From Agrocybe praecox (Eukaryota > Basidiomycota > Agaricomycetes > Agaricales > Agrocybaceae), in the NCBI GenBank assembly GCA_964017145.1, contig OZ024849.1, positions 3,472,001 to 3,536,000 on the forward strand: a DNA stretch of 64,000 nucleotides, written 5' to 3'. Of the stretch, positions 1 to 12,680 are shown piece by piece. The notes under the pieces were generated by a model. That model saw nothing but the letters and a program-made list of their open reading frames with translations, did no database searches and was not told where the DNA came from. Every line of letters begins with the position of its first letter. Position 1 is the stretch's first letter. Position numbers and translations under genes: made by a program.

Positions 1-2269
1 TTTAAACAAAGGTAGAGAGTATATTGGAGATGGGCTACACCAAATTACATGCCGGCGCGTTAATAAATAATCTTGGAACATATGTTTTTATATGTTTTTT
101 CGAAATATCATCAAACATCAAATAACTTAAGCAGAACATAACCACCTACCTCTTAATTTGGCCAGTATGCTATCACTTCATATGATAAAAAACATACCAA
201 ATTTAAAAACAGGGGGATCAGAATTGAGTTCCCTACACATCACTCTCTCATCCTCCTCCTCCCTTGTACTGCCCCACACATATCTTTTGATTCAATTGAA
301 ATTCCACCTTTATTTTATTGTGCCAAAACCATAACACACTACATCATATTTAATGTTTGATAAATATATTTTGAATATTTTAGAAATTATTGTGATTTTT
401 TCATAATTTTTGGAGGTCTGTGTGACACACAAACGACAATTTTTGTCAAATTCCCAAAATAGATCTCCAAGCCAATTCGGAAATTGCAAGCACAGCCACA
501 ACCCACTGCCCTGGCCGCGTCACCAGTGTTTCCTTTCTTCCTAACCACTACCACCACCCACCGTCTGCCACCACCACATTCCATCCCCATCACACCGCAA
601 CACCAACGATGACCAATGACAACATGCACATTAGCAATGATGATGCCAATGACAACACAATGACGATGCCAACAACGCATGTCAGCAACAACGACTTGAC
701 AATGCCAACAACAACAACAACAATGATGCTATGTCAATGACGACATCACGCCAATGGTGACAACAACACGTGCAATGACGACACACCAACACCAGCAATG
801 ACATGCGCAATGATGACACGCCAACCACCCCACCAATCGCGATGGTAAATGAGCCAACAAACATGAGGCAGTGGCATTGGAGGCAAGGGCGTGATGTGGC
901 AATGTGAGAGGTGGGACATTTAGGGCGACAACAAGGTAAGTACCCTGTCCACTCTGTTTTCCCGCCCATTGCCGCTGTTCACAGGCTGGGCCCCTCTGTC
1001 CCTCTTCACCTATCCTCTTCTTCCTCCCTACCCACTTCTCCGCCCTATCCCCTCACATCTCCTCTTCCATCTGTCCTCCCCTTTCTATATTCCCTTCCAA
1101 CTGCCTCCTTACTCTGTCTGCCCTGTCTCTCTTCTTCCTCCACCTTTCCCCCTTTTGTCCCTTCCCTCTTTTCTGCTCCTTCCCTCTTTCCCCTCTTTTC
1201 TTCTCTTACACTTTCTCTCTACACCCTCCTATGCCCCTTACTTAGCTTTAATAAGTATATAAAATGCATGTATTATTTTAGATATGAATAAATTGGTTTT
1301 TATGCATTTTTGAGAGGGTCCCTCTAGAATTGAAAAATATTTTGCTAGAATTATATGAGAATTACGAAAGAATATGAAACTATGCTGACGAGATTACCAG
1401 AATTATACATGTATTTGATAGAAATTTGCCAGAATTAGTTTGAATTAGCTGAATTTAATGCAAACTAATGCGCGTTAACTCATTGGTCTACAGGACACCT
1501 TTCTCCCAATGATACCTGGGAGAATTGACTAGTGTTACATCATTTTTGATCCCAACACCTCTTAATGATATATAGGTTGATCTAAAGATATATAGGACAA
1601 TATAAATCACATGTGCTTTTTCCTGATGTTCCCCATTCTTTTCAGCACAGTTCAGCTTCAGTATCACTCTGGGACACTCTCAAACACCTCCCAAACGTTC
1701 TCAGACACATCCTGAACATTTTCGAACACTTCTCAAACGTTCCTGAACCTACCTTGAGTGTCCTCGAACATCATATCTCATCTTGTACTTCATCTCTCGC
1801 TTTGTACCTCATATCTCGGCTCAAATCTTCATATCTCAGCTCGTATTTCGTCTCTTGGCTTGTGCTTTGTCACTGCACCTCATATAGTTGTGTATATTGT
1901 CTGCACACTTTGCCCCTCGACATTCCGTGCAACGTCTCGCTCGCCCTCAAGCTCACCTGTTTCGACTCTCGCTCACTTATATTCGCCTCGTAACATCTCA
2001 AAAATGTATTCATCTCTGCTGGGACGCAGCCCAAACCTTGTCTCGCAACTCCAGAGCACCTCACAACAATTTCTGAGTGTCTCTTTTTGTTTTGTTTTTG
2101 TTTAGCTCATGCTTCGAACCCCTCTCTTATTCCTGCACTCAGCTTGTCATTCGCACATCAACACCCTTGGTGACTATGTGACATTAATTCTGTGTTTTGG
2201 ACCATCAGATAGTTATTCCTCCCAACGTGTGTGTAATATTTATAAATCACACCCATCTAATCTGACAAA
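1..2269. other. Gene-poor, low-complexity DNA
   Basis: No convincing gene. Bases 595-840 are an imperfect CAATGACGACA/CCAACAAC simple repeat. Bases 985-1240 are strongly pyrimidine-rich on the plus strand and create long but meaningless Ser/Pro/Leu frames. Bases 1660-1860 repeat degenerate units (ACACTTCTCAAACGTTC-like, then CTCATATCTCGGCT-like). Confidence 0.6.
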
Positions 2270-3010
2270 TTGATTCAGGGTAAATTAGAGCATAGACATG
2301 TCAAGAAGTTCTACATGCGGACTAATAAAGATCAAACATTTGAGCTTCAGCTGTCCAAGCCTGAAAGACATAAAAGAGCTTTATGTCTTATAACTAAACA
2401 TGTTGAAAAGACCACAAATCCCATCTCTGGCAGACCAGCGATACCTTTCGAGGAATCAGATGTGTTGCCACATGTTGCACCGCATGTCCATCACCATACC
2501 TCAAATACCTAACACCATCATATAATTTTTTTTTGAATGGCTTCATGCCAATAATGATAATTGAGCACTCAAGGTATGTTAATAAATATTTTAGATGATA
2601 ATAGATTATAAAAGACTTACAAATTTCAGGATTTTGTTCTGAGGCTGAAAGACCACCTCATATGGTGCCAACATGAAAAAGATATTCACCTGTATTTACT
2701 GAAAGAGATGGTCTTTGGAATATTCCAGTTAGCTCAGGAGGTCCTAACTACACTCTATAATCTCAAAAAAAAGTGATATATGACAACTGTTCTGAGTTGA
2801 AGGGAAAGTACAAGTTAATGTAGACAGTAATATTAACAACTCTGACTATGCGATGATGGATTTGGTAACATAATTGAAGTGGTAATGCAATTCTAGATTG
2901 GACAGTGTTATATAGAAATCTGTGACAGAAAGTTGAACTTCTGTGAGATGGAATCTTGTTAGCTTTAATTGAGACTAAAGGTTATGTACTTGGATTGAGA
3001 AAACAGACTT
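2270..3010 (+). pseudogene. Relic of a DDE transposase C-terminus
   Basis: The frame at 2270-2512 reads LEHRHVKKFYMRTNK and then an HKRA stretch. This resembles the GELEHRRVKRFYARTNK signature near the C-terminus of Agaricomycete Plavaka-like transposase proteins, as I recall it. After a gap (probably an old intron plus damage) a second piece near 2630-2780 reads FVLRLKDHL and a hydrophobic tail, again in the expected order. There is no upstream catalytic region and the frame is not continuous, so this is a decayed fragment. The family name is recognition from memory; it could belong to another fungal DDE family with the same tail. Confidence 0.45.
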
Positions 3011-3574
3011 CTTGCTTAAGTAATAAAAATGAACAACAGTGTTTCAGGTAGTATATACTGTATACTCCAAGCTTGTATTCTATACAACTTGAAGATATAA
3101 GCAGAAGTACACAGACACAGAGTCTAGTGTTTAAGTTAGTAATAAAATCAGAAGAGAAAAAAAATAAGATGTTTCTCTCTTTGTTCCAAATTTTGGTGCT
3201 CTTTTATACTTTTCTTGAGCACAGCCCAATTTTTTCCATGACTTGGAAACAAGTAGAATGCAGGAGCTACATACCCTTTTTAAGCAATCACTATACAGAA
3301 CTGCTGTGTGCTACTATAACAATGGTATGATGGTTCACAAGGTTACACAGGGCTGTGTGTATGGTTACAAAAAGTGCTCAAAGCTGTGCATAACTTCTAT
3401 CATTTCTGGCTGATATCCAAATATGGAAGTTATTTCCCAATTGGAATATTTTCGCTTTTTTACTATGTTTCAAAGAGATTGAATCCATTATTCTTTCTAT
3501 ATCAGATACTTATAGACCCTTCAGATGGTATAAGAGCCTTATAAAGAAGTTTTAAGGCATAAAAGTACAGAAAA

Positions 3575-3965
3575 GGTTCGCTTTTTTGATGAGTTTATAA
3601 ATAGGTCAGATTATTTTGAACATTATCCAAGTACAGATTCTTGCATCCATCCCATAACTGATACTTTTGGGCCTTTTTTGTGTCTTATAAATTATGATAA
3701 ATCTATTAGAATCTATATCAGCTGTTTATTTGGTAAAAAAAGCGCCCAGAATGTAATAAATCACAGACTTGGTTCGCTTTTTGGACTCATTTATAAATAG
3801 GTCATATTATTTTTGAACATTATCCAGATGCACTTTTGTGCATCCACCCTTTCCCTTTGTATTTATGCATTTTTAATGGTCTTATAATTCATTATAAATC
3901 ACTAGGACCTATATCCACCTTTTTTCTTGGCAAAAAAGCACCCACAACACAAGAAATCAGACATT
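3575..3965. repeat. Two-copy degenerate tandem repeat, ~195-bp unit
   Basis: Two adjacent diverged units begin with GGTTCGCTTTTT (about 3579 and 3771). Both continue with TTTATAAATAGGTCA, GAACATTATCCA, a TGCATCCA block and an AAAAAAGC(G/A)CCCA block. No coding potential is seen. Confidence 0.7.
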
Positions 3966-4004
3966 GTAACCTTTTAGGAAATTAATCATGTGACATATTC
4001 CACA

Positions 4005-4290
4005 GCCACACATTTGATAAGATATGATAAGATAATTCATTAGCATAGCCACAATCAAGATAAGATATTTAATAACATAGCCACAAGTTAGATAAGATAT
4101 TAAAAACATAGCATAGCCACACATCAGATTAGATATGGTTACATTGTCACACTTTTTCTAAAAATGTTTTTAAAATATGTGAAAATGTTTTAAAAGATAT
4201 GAAAATGTTTTGAAATGTAAAACATTTTTGAAAGGCAGAAATGTTTTGAAAGAAATGTTTTGACAAGAATGTTTCTACAAAACATTCTTG
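4005..4290. repeat. GATAAGATA / ATAGCCACA and AAATGTTTT simple repeats
   Basis: About five GATAAGATA-like words alternate with CATAGCCACA between 4005 and 4145. An AT-rich run of AAAATGTTTT words follows to about 4290. GATAAG is also the GATA-factor core, but with no gene nearby this looks like ordinary low-complexity DNA. Confidence 0.55.
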
Positions 4291-4839
4291 TAGGACCTTT
4301 CGGGTCTATTATGCAACATTGATTAATTAACCTAAGAGACTAAATTACTGGTTCACTGAAGTGTGACGATAACTTTCTTGTATTTTGAGTAGGCAGATAC
4401 AATGGTTTTTATACTAGTAAGGTAAATAAAAGAAGTAAAATTGAACCATATAAAAGGTAGAGATAGAAGCTAACAAAATAAATGACAAGTCCAAAGAAGT
4501 ATCGTAAAATGTTGAGAAAAGGGGTCCAAAATGCATAAAACAATGAAATAGAGACATATGAGCACATGTAATTTGTTTATTGACGTTTGTAACCCTGAAA
4601 TAAGTGTCTCAAATGGAATAGCAAGGTATACAAAGTTCCATAAAGAGTTTGGGATTGAATAAGCGACATTCGAGCGACCGGCAAACATGAGAGGTCACGT
4701 GGTGCTTTCTGAGCTCAAAGACCGACATATTAATGATCGAGAATGGTTCATTATTGTTTTAGCCAGGTTAACAAACACTATTTGCAGGGTACCGAACATG
4801 TTAGATCCCTATACAAATGAGCAAGCAACACTCAAGAGT

Positions 4840-5329
4840 GGACCAGTTGAGTGATGATGTAATTTGGGCATCTGAGCCTCGCAAGTCGTTCAGTGGAGTT
4901 GTTACTCTTCCGGTGCATGTCAAATACATTCATTAGTGATCGTAGAGTGCCTCCAAATGTTCTTGAACTTCCTGGACCTCTACAAAGTCATCCGAGCGGT
5001 ACTGAACTCATTTGAGCCTGTAGGGTCGTCTGGATCCTCGAGTCTTGTTCAATGGAGTCATTACTTGTTCGGTGGATGTGAAATATGTTTATTAATGTTG
5101 TATGAGTGTCCTAGATTGCTCTGTAAGAATGTCGAACCAAGGGGAGTGCATTGTGGATAGATACAAGATGCTCAAGGTTGTGTAGCTCATGTAATGACGT
5201 CACTTTGGGTCCCAGGGCCTCGAGAGTCGTTCAGTGGTGTTAGTACTCGTTCAAAGTGCATGAAATATGTTCGTTGAGGTTCGTTGGATGTTTCTGAATG
5301 TTCCCTGGTATTTTGTGAGCTTCCTGTCA
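4840..5329. repeat. Degenerate tandem repeat around the LTR element insertion site
   Basis: Three diverged units share GATGACGTCA-like, GAGCCTCG(A)GAGTCGTTCAGTGG and GAAATATGTTCATT-like words, at about 4850-4990, 5010-5125 and 5195-5315. The Ty3 element inserted at the end of the third unit, and the interrupted context resumes at 11741. Confidence 0.55.
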
Positions 5330-5334
5330 GGGTT

Positions 5335-5790
5335 TCTCTATTTTTCTCTATTTTTCTTTATTTATTTCACATTTTTCCCTTTGATAGATGTGTAGATATT
5401 TTATCTGTTTCATATCTTTGATTATCTCTTGATTATTTCTTTTGATTAGATACTTATCACTTTAATTTCCCATGAGCATAGCCTCATCCATTCTACATCA
5501 TTTCACATCATTCTTTTACTTTCTTTATGATGTCATTGCCTTATTCATCATTCCTTTCTATGATGTCATGGAGGAATATTCTAGAATAGTTGTAGGGTAT
5601 ATATACTGGACATGTATGTAGCTGTAGCCCCAGCTTCAATCTCTTAGGATATCCACTATGATTGGTGTGATCTCTTAGAACCATTGAGTGTCTCTCTCTT
5701 CATCTCTCTTTCTCTCTTTCTTTTTCTCTCTCTCTCTTGCTTTGTCTTTGTTGGTGGCCTTGTCACACTGATTTTAGTGTTGCCCTGACA
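5335..5790 (+). repeat. 5' LTR (456 bp)
   Basis: Terminal 8-bp inverted words are TGTCAGGG and CCCTGACA. A TATATA box lies near 5598 (GGGTATATATACTGG), and a CT microsatellite at about 5690-5740 differs in length from that of the 3' LTR. The transcript probably starts downstream of the TATA box. Confidence 0.93.
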
Positions 5791-6295
5791 GAAGATTGAA
5801 GCTATTTTAGACAACTCCACCACTCACTATTCATCACCTCACACTTATCTACACCAATCTATTCATCTCTCTTTCCACCATTTGCTCCCACATCCTCTCA
5901 TCACATATATCATCCTCTTCATCATCACCAACCCTTCAACCTCCAATACCCTCACAGTCTTCTACATCATTTCTCTCTCCCCAATTTCAGCATCTCCTCA
6001 AGACACCTCTCTTTCTACTGGATTGCTCACTCTCTGCTGTGTGTTGTGTGTGAATTTGTAGATAGGGATACCAACTGTTGAAGCAGATTCAGGCCAACTG
6101 TTTCTGTCTTTGGTGGTCTAGGAAAATACCAGGTAGTCAACCCTGTGATCCTAGGTTTAGACCCACTGTGTTTGGGGTGACAACTGGGTATCCATTACAT
6201 AGCCTTTTTTAATTACTTAGTATAGTCTCAAGGGCACTTTTTGTAGATAGCTTCTCCCACACACACCAGAGAGCCTCTACTTTATCTGCACCAAG

Positions 6296-9200
6296 ATGGA
6301 CACTACCACTACCCCTACCACTACTCTTCCCTCTGTGGAGGAGCTCCTTCAACAAATCTCTCTCCTTACCCAGGAGGTGGCTCTCTTAAGGCAGCAGCAG
6401 CAACAGTCAGTCACACCTCCAACTACTCAATCACCATTCTTCTCTGCTGCTAGAGAAGTCCATCCTTCCTCTGCCAATCATGGTCCCTTTACCTTTGGTT
6501 CACAGTCTGGAATCAAGGTTTCCCCCCCTGAGCCATATGATGGCTCTATGTCAAAAGCAGAAACCTTCCTCAGCCAACTCAAGTTATATTTCTATGGGAA
6601 GGGGATTACAGATAACCTTCAAAAGGTTGTTTGTGCCCTGTCCTATATGAAAGAAGGCACTGCTGGGAAATGGGCACTTGACAAAACTAAAATTCTGGAT
6701 GGAGATTATTCCAAAGAAGGCCTTTGGAATGACTTTGTCTATGAATTCAGGGAAGTCTTTGGAGATCCAGACCCTGCTAGCACAGCCAGACACAAAATGA
6801 ATCTTCTGAAGCAGGGAAGTCAAACTGCTGATGAATATGTGGCTAGCTTTAGGGAATTGGTCTCTGATACTGGGTACAATGATGCTGCTTTGGTTGAGAA
6901 GTTTCAGACTGGGCTAAACAGATCACTCAGGGAAAAAGTTTACAATGTCCCTGATATGCCTAAGACTCTGAATGGCTGGATCTCTTGGGCTACCAAGCTG
7001 GACAGGCAGTGGAGACAGATGGAAGCCTTTAACAAGTCTACCTCCACTGCTTCTTCTCCTTTCTCAAAGGCTCCTAAACCTCAGCCTAAGCCAGCAGCCC
7101 CTAGTCCTTCCTTTTCAAGCAGTCAGACAGGTTTTGTTGCTCAGGCAAAGCAACCAGATGTTGTTCCCATGGAAGTTGACTCTGGATGGAGGTCAGTCAG
7201 GCCACTTATCTGCTTTAAGTGCAGAAAGCAAAGACATAAGGCTGCTGACTGTAGATCCTCAGTCAACATCAATGCTATGAACCATGAAGAGTTGAAAGAC
7301 TTCTATGGGAAACTCATCAAGGAAGAAGAAGAGAGACAATCACAAGATCAGAAGAAGAATTTAGAGGCACCATTGGTGAAGGACATGTCCCAATGGAATA
7401 GATTTAATGTATTAGAAGATGAAAATGATAAAGTCAATCCCACCTCTTCTGAATCTGATACAGAAATCATGTTCTCAAATTCTGATTCTTCTCTTTCTTC
7501 TACTCCTGAAAGGATATACATCTTAGGGCATAAGCCAAAGGCCTCTACCCATTTGTCAGTCATTCTCAAGACAATGGACACAGGAAAAAGGCTGTCTGTG
7601 GATGCTTTGCTTGACTCTGGAGCTACTGGTCTTTTTCTGGACACTGGGTTTGTAAAATACCATAATCTCAACACAAGGAAACTTCCTAGAGCTATTCCAG
7701 TCTACAATGTTGATGGTACTCTCAACAAAAGTGGCTCTATTCATGAGGAAGTGGACTTGATTATGGTGTACAAGAACCACACAGAAAAGGCTACCTTTGC
7801 TGTATGTGACTTGGGAGACAAGACTGCTATCATTGGACATACCTGGCTCTATCTACACAATCCTGATGTCAACTGGAAGTCAGGTGATGTCCAGTTTACT
7901 AGATGTCCATCTGACTGCCATATGGAAGTAATTAGAGCCAGGAGGAAGAGACAGAGGATAGCTGCAGTACAGAGAAGACAGCTCCCTCAGTTTGATAATG
8001 AAGGTGTAAATCTTGTAGATCAGTCACCTGATTCTGACTCTGAGATTGAGCCTGAGGATAGGATTTTTATTTCTTATCTCTATCCTCAGAAGCAGTCTAT
8101 TAATGCTATCTCAACTGTGTCCCAGAAATTGGCAGAAGAGTCTCACCAACAGGCTGAATCCCCAAAGAAGACCTTTGAAGAAGCTGTTCCCAAGCATTAT
8201 CACCAATTTAAGGGAGTTTTTTCAAAGGAATCCTTTGACAGGCTACCTGACATAAAGCCTTGGAATCATGCTATTGAGCTAAAGCCTGGGTCTGAGCCTT
8301 ACAGATCAAAGATTTATCCTCTTTCACCAAATGAGCAAAAAGAGCTTGATGCTTTTTTAGAGGAGAATCTGAAGTCTGGTAGGATTAGACCATCCAAGTC
8401 ACCTATGGCATCCCCTGTATTCTTTGTTAAGAAGAAGGATGGCTCTCTTAGACTAGTTCAGGACTATAGAAAGCTAAATGAAATGACCATTAAAAACTCT
8501 TATCCCTTACCTCTCATTTCTGACATCATTACCAAACTCAGCAAAGCCAAGTATTTCACCAAGCTGGATGTCAGGTGGGGCTTTAACAATGTTAGAGTTA
8601 AGGAAGGGGATGAGTGGAAGGCAGCTTTCAGAACCAATAGAGGGCTGTTTGAACCACTGGTCATGTTCTTTGGCTTGACCAACAGTCCTGCAACCTTTCA
8701 AACTATAATGAATGTCATTTTCATAGAGCTCATTGATGGCAATGTGGTCATTGTCTACATGGATGACATATTGGTCTTCACTGAAACTCTTGAACATCAT
8801 AGAGAGGTAGTCAAGAAAGTCTTGCAAATCCTAGAAGAGAACAAACTCTAGCTCAAAGCAGAAAAATGTGAATTTGAAAAGGAAAAGATTGAATATCTTG
8901 GACTTATCATTTCACAAGGCAAGATTGAAATGGATCCTGTCAAGGTAGAGGGAGTCTCTAAATGGCCTGAACCTGAGAATGTCAAGGATGTTCAATCATT
9001 CTTGGGATTTGTCAACTTCTACAGAAGGTTCATAGAGGATTTTGCAGACATTGCCAAGCCACTTCATGAATTGACAAAGAAAGGGACAGTCTGGAGATGG
9101 GTACATAGACATCAGGAAGCATTTGACCAGCTAAAGCTTAAGGTCACATTCTCCCCTGTTCTAATCTTCCCTGATGACAACAAACCTTATAAAGTTGAAG

Positions 9201-11254
9201 CAGATAGCTCTGATTATGCTACTGGAGCTGTATTGTCTCAGGAAGGTTTGGATGGAAAATGGCATCCTGTGGCATTTATGTCTAAGTCTCTCTCTGAAGT
9301 AGAAAGGAATTATGAGATCCATGACAAAGAAATGCTGGCTATTATCAGAGCACTAGATGAATGGAGACATTATCTTGAAGGGACTCAACATACCTTTGAG
9401 ATTTGGACAGACCACAAAAATCTAGAGTACTTTATGACTGCCCAGAAGTTAACCAGAAGGCAGGCCAGATGGTCACTCTTTTTGTCCAGATTTGATTTTT
9501 CTCTTCATCATAGGCCTGGTAAAAAGTCCTTAAAGCCAGATGCATTGTCTAGGAGATCAGACCATAAGAAGGGGGAGAATGATAATGAAAATGTAGTTCT
9601 CCTCAAACCTTCCTACTTCAAGATCCAGGCTCTCAAACAGGGTCATACCACATTGGCTGGTCCAGAGACTGATCTTCTCAAGAAGATTAGAGAAGCAAAG
9701 GACTTTGATGAGAAAGTGGTCAAGGCAGTACAGGAGATGAAGAAGTCTTCAACCAAGAAGATAGATGGACAGGAATGGTCAGAAGAGCAAGGACTTATTC
9801 TCTACAGAGGAAAGGTGTATGTTCCAAAAGACAAAGACCTTAGAAGGAAGATTGTGGAACTGCATCATGATGCCTACATTGCTGGACATCCAGGAAAATG
9901 GAAGACAATAGAGTTAGTCTCTAGAAATTATTGGTGGCCAGGGATGTCTCATTATATTGCAGCCTATACCAGAGGATGTGATAAATGTAACAGGACCAAG
10001 ACATTCCCTGCTAAACCTGTTGGCTTCCTGACTCCAACTGAGATTCCTTCTGATGTCTGGCAGACTATTTCTGTGGACTTTATCACTGGCTTACCTGAAT
10101 GTCAAGGGTATAATGCCATCATGATAGTTGTAGACAGGCTTAGCAAGATGATCCACATTATACCTACCACAGATGAGATCACATCTGAAGGTACTGCTAA
10201 GCTCTACAGGGACTATGTTTGGAAATTGCATGGTCTACCTATCAAAATCATCTGTGATAGAGGTCCTCAGTTTGTCTCCAAGTTTATGAAAGAGCTTAAC
10301 TCTATACTTGGTATTCAGACTGCTTCATCGACAGCCTACCATCCTCAAACTGATGGTCAGACTGAGAGAGTCAATCAAGAAGTAGAACAATATCTCAGGC
10401 TCTTCATAAACCATAGACAGGATGACTGGGTAGAATGGTTGGCCTTGGCTGAATTTTCCTACAACAACAGAGTTCAGGCCTCTACCAGACAGACACCATT
10501 CATGCTCAACAATGGTAGACATCCAAGAATGGGCACAGAACCTCTCAGAGACAGCAAGATGGACACTGTAGATACCTTTGTGAAAAACATGGAAGAGGCC
10601 AGAAGAGAAGCAGAGTCTGCACTCAAAAAGGCTGCTGATGATATGGCTAAATTCTATGATAGAAACAGAGGTACTCCCACAAAATTCAAAGTTGGAGACA
10701 TGGTTTGGTTGGATGGAAAGGATCTGAAGACTGATAGGCCTTCCAAGAAATTGGATGACAAGAGATATGGACCATACAAAGTCACCAAAGTTGTTGGTTC
10801 AAATGCCTATGAGCTCAAACTCCCTAAAACCATGAAAATTCACCCAGTGTTCAATGTTGTCAAACTCATGCCCTACCATCCTGATACTGTTGGAAGGAAG
10901 CCTCCCTCTAGACCTCCACCTGTCATTAAAGGAGAAAATCCTGAATGGGAAGTTGAGTACATCAAGGATAGCAGATTATTCAGAAATAAGCTGCAGTACT
11001 TGGTTAAGTGGAAAAACTATTCAAATGAAGAAAGCAGTTGGGAACCTGCTGAGCATTTGAAGAAGGCAGCCAAATCAATCAAAGAGTTCCATGCCAAGCA
11101 TCCAGCTGCACCCAGAAGGATTTCTGCTCTTACTTTTGATAGACTTTCTTTTTCACCTTTAATTAACTTCACTGAACCTCCTCCTCCTCTGAAACCCTCT
11201 AAACTTACTCATACATGTGCACATTGTGGGAAATGTGCCTTAGAGAGGGGGTGA
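6296..11254 (+). pseudogene. Chromovirus Gag-Pol, one frame broken by a single TAG
   Basis: The frame runs 1653 codons with one internal stop, TAG at 8849-8851 (codon 852), about 30 residues after the YMDD motif. The frame is the same on both sides. In order: Gag with a CCHC knuckle near residue 306 (C-x2-C-x4-H-x4-C; the usual glycines are replaced); aspartic protease DSGAT near residue 440; reverse transcriptase with QDYRKLN and VYMDDILVF (about 821); RNase H with DSSDYATG and WTDHKNLEYF; integrase with an HHCC-type finger (HHDAYIAGH then CDKC) and a DDE triad (VDFITGLP, CDRGPQF, TERVNQE); and a chromodomain near residues 1550-1600 (YLVKWKNYSNEESSWEP). Chromodomains direct integration to marked chromatin. 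Gag, protease and the first half of the reverse transcriptase could still be made from this copy. Confidence 0.93.
11242..11254 (+). other. Polypurine tract
   Basis: The purine run AGAGAGGGGGTGA directly abuts the 3' LTR start at 11255, as expected for the plus-strand primer of reverse transcription. It overlaps the last codons and the TGA stop of pol. Confidence 0.75.
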
Positions 11255-11645
11255 TGTTAGGGTTTCCCTATTTTTCTCTATTTTTCTTTATTTATTTCAC
11301 ATTTTTCCCTTTGGTAGATGTGTAGATATTTTATCTGTTTCATATCTTTGATTATCTCTTGATTATTTCTTGATTATCATTTGATTAGATACTTATCACT
11401 TTAATTTCCCATGAGCATAGCCTCATCCATTCTACATCATTCCACATCATTCTTTTACTTTCTTTATGATGTCATTGCCTTATTCATCATTCCTTTCTAT
11501 GATGTCATGGAGGAATATTCTAGAATAGTTGTAGGGTATATATACTGGACATGTATGTAGCTGTAGCCCCAGCTTCAATCTCTTAGGATATCCACTATGA
11601 TTGGTGTGATCTCTTAGAACCATTGAGTGTCTCTCTCTTCATCTC

Positions 11646-11682
<37 letters not shown>

Positions 11683-11735
11683 TGCTTTGTCTTTGTTGGT
11701 GGCCTTGTCACACTGATTTTAGTGTTGCCCTGACA
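11255..11735 (+). repeat. 3' LTR (481 bp)
   Basis: Near-identical to the 5' LTR. It differs by C/T at the fourth base, a short TTGATTATCA-type indel near 11370-11385 and a longer CT microsatellite (about 11628-11683). Confidence 0.93.
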
Positions 11736-12007
11736 CTTCCCCGAAGTCATCTGAACAATGGGACTCGGTCCGACGCTATTCATAGCTCAAAAATGAATTT
11801 TCAGAGCCTAGAAAGGCTTGGGGCACATCAGCGTGTAAGTTATAAGTGCAGAGATTGAAAAGCTTCTCGAGCTTTCCTGGATTCTCTGTTGTTTTTTTCC
11901 CTTTCTTGATTTTGTTTGTCTTTTGTCCTTTCTTTGCAACATTTGCCTTTTGCTGCATATGTGCAGCTTCCTCATTTGGAAGTTCCTTTGTCACGTAAAA
12001 GGGAAAT

Positions 12008-12038
12008 TATGGCAACAGGGACCCGCCAGCTTCGAAAT
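12008..12038 (+). repeat. Terminal inverted repeat, left end
   Basis: 31 bp, perfect inverse of 17838-17868. The last two bases of the match are followed by two mismatches and then AACTT shared by both ends. Flanked on the outside by GGAAAT. Confidence 0.9.
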
Positions 12039-12680
12039 CCAACTTGTTTGGCTTATAGCCGAACTTCGGCTTTCGATAATTTACATTTTATTTTGCATAC
12101 CTAAAATTACAAATCAACTTCGTGTACGCCCGGGTAAGTTTCCGATGTCTGTTCTTGCCATCTCCAATTCTCTCACCTTGACTTCTGACTTCTGCTTTCT
12201 GTTGTCGCTCGGCTAGACTGAGTTGGCCTGTTCTCTCCCCGTGGGCCGTGAACACCATCAACCAGCTGCTAGCAGTGCCCTTATCCACATGATTGACATG
12301 GTCTGATGATGATGGTCTTATGCCGAGCTGTACAACACTGATAGGCAAGGGTTAGTAAGTGATCCACTGAGCAGTTGTATCCAGGAGGTAAGTGGTACAC
12401 CAGAGCTTGGGAAATCTCTGCCCATCTACTCAAGTCTCTCTCTCTGATAGGTATGCTTGGATTTCTGAGGTCCAGCTGAGGTCACCATTCGGAGAAGTTT
12501 GGTACTAGTTTGTGAGTTTTCTCTTTATGTTGTGCTGCGCATATATCTTAAACCATTGCTTAGACCTATCGCTACAACATGGTTGCCCAAGAAAACATGT
12601 TATATCATTTGTTTTTTACGAGTATATGTACACCCTACTACTTGAACACGACATCTTTGCTTTTCTGTCTGGTTAGTGGA

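Larger units (their letters stand above)
5330..11740 (+). mobile_element. Ty3/gypsy chromovirus LTR retrotransposon, complete
   Basis: A full element with LTRs at 5335-5790 and 11255-11735, flanked by the 5-bp target duplication CTTCC (5330-5334 and 11736-11740). The LTRs start TGTCAGGG/TGTTAGGG and end CCCTGACA. They differ by only about four substitutions plus small indels and a variable CT microsatellite, which points to recent insertion. One long gag-pol frame (6296-11254) carries Gag with zinc knuckle, protease, reverse transcriptase, RNase H, integrase and a C-terminal chromodomain, the chromovirus order. A single TAG interrupts the reverse transcriptase, so this copy is probably not self-sufficient although its cis sequences look intact. 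The region just after the 5' LTR did not give a primer-binding site I could assign to a particular tRNA. Confidence 0.95.

Noticed and set aside
985..1291. Ser/Pro/Leu-rich proteins near 1 kb
   Set aside because: Two overlapping frames are both open because the DNA is a pyrimidine tract; no start context or splice support.
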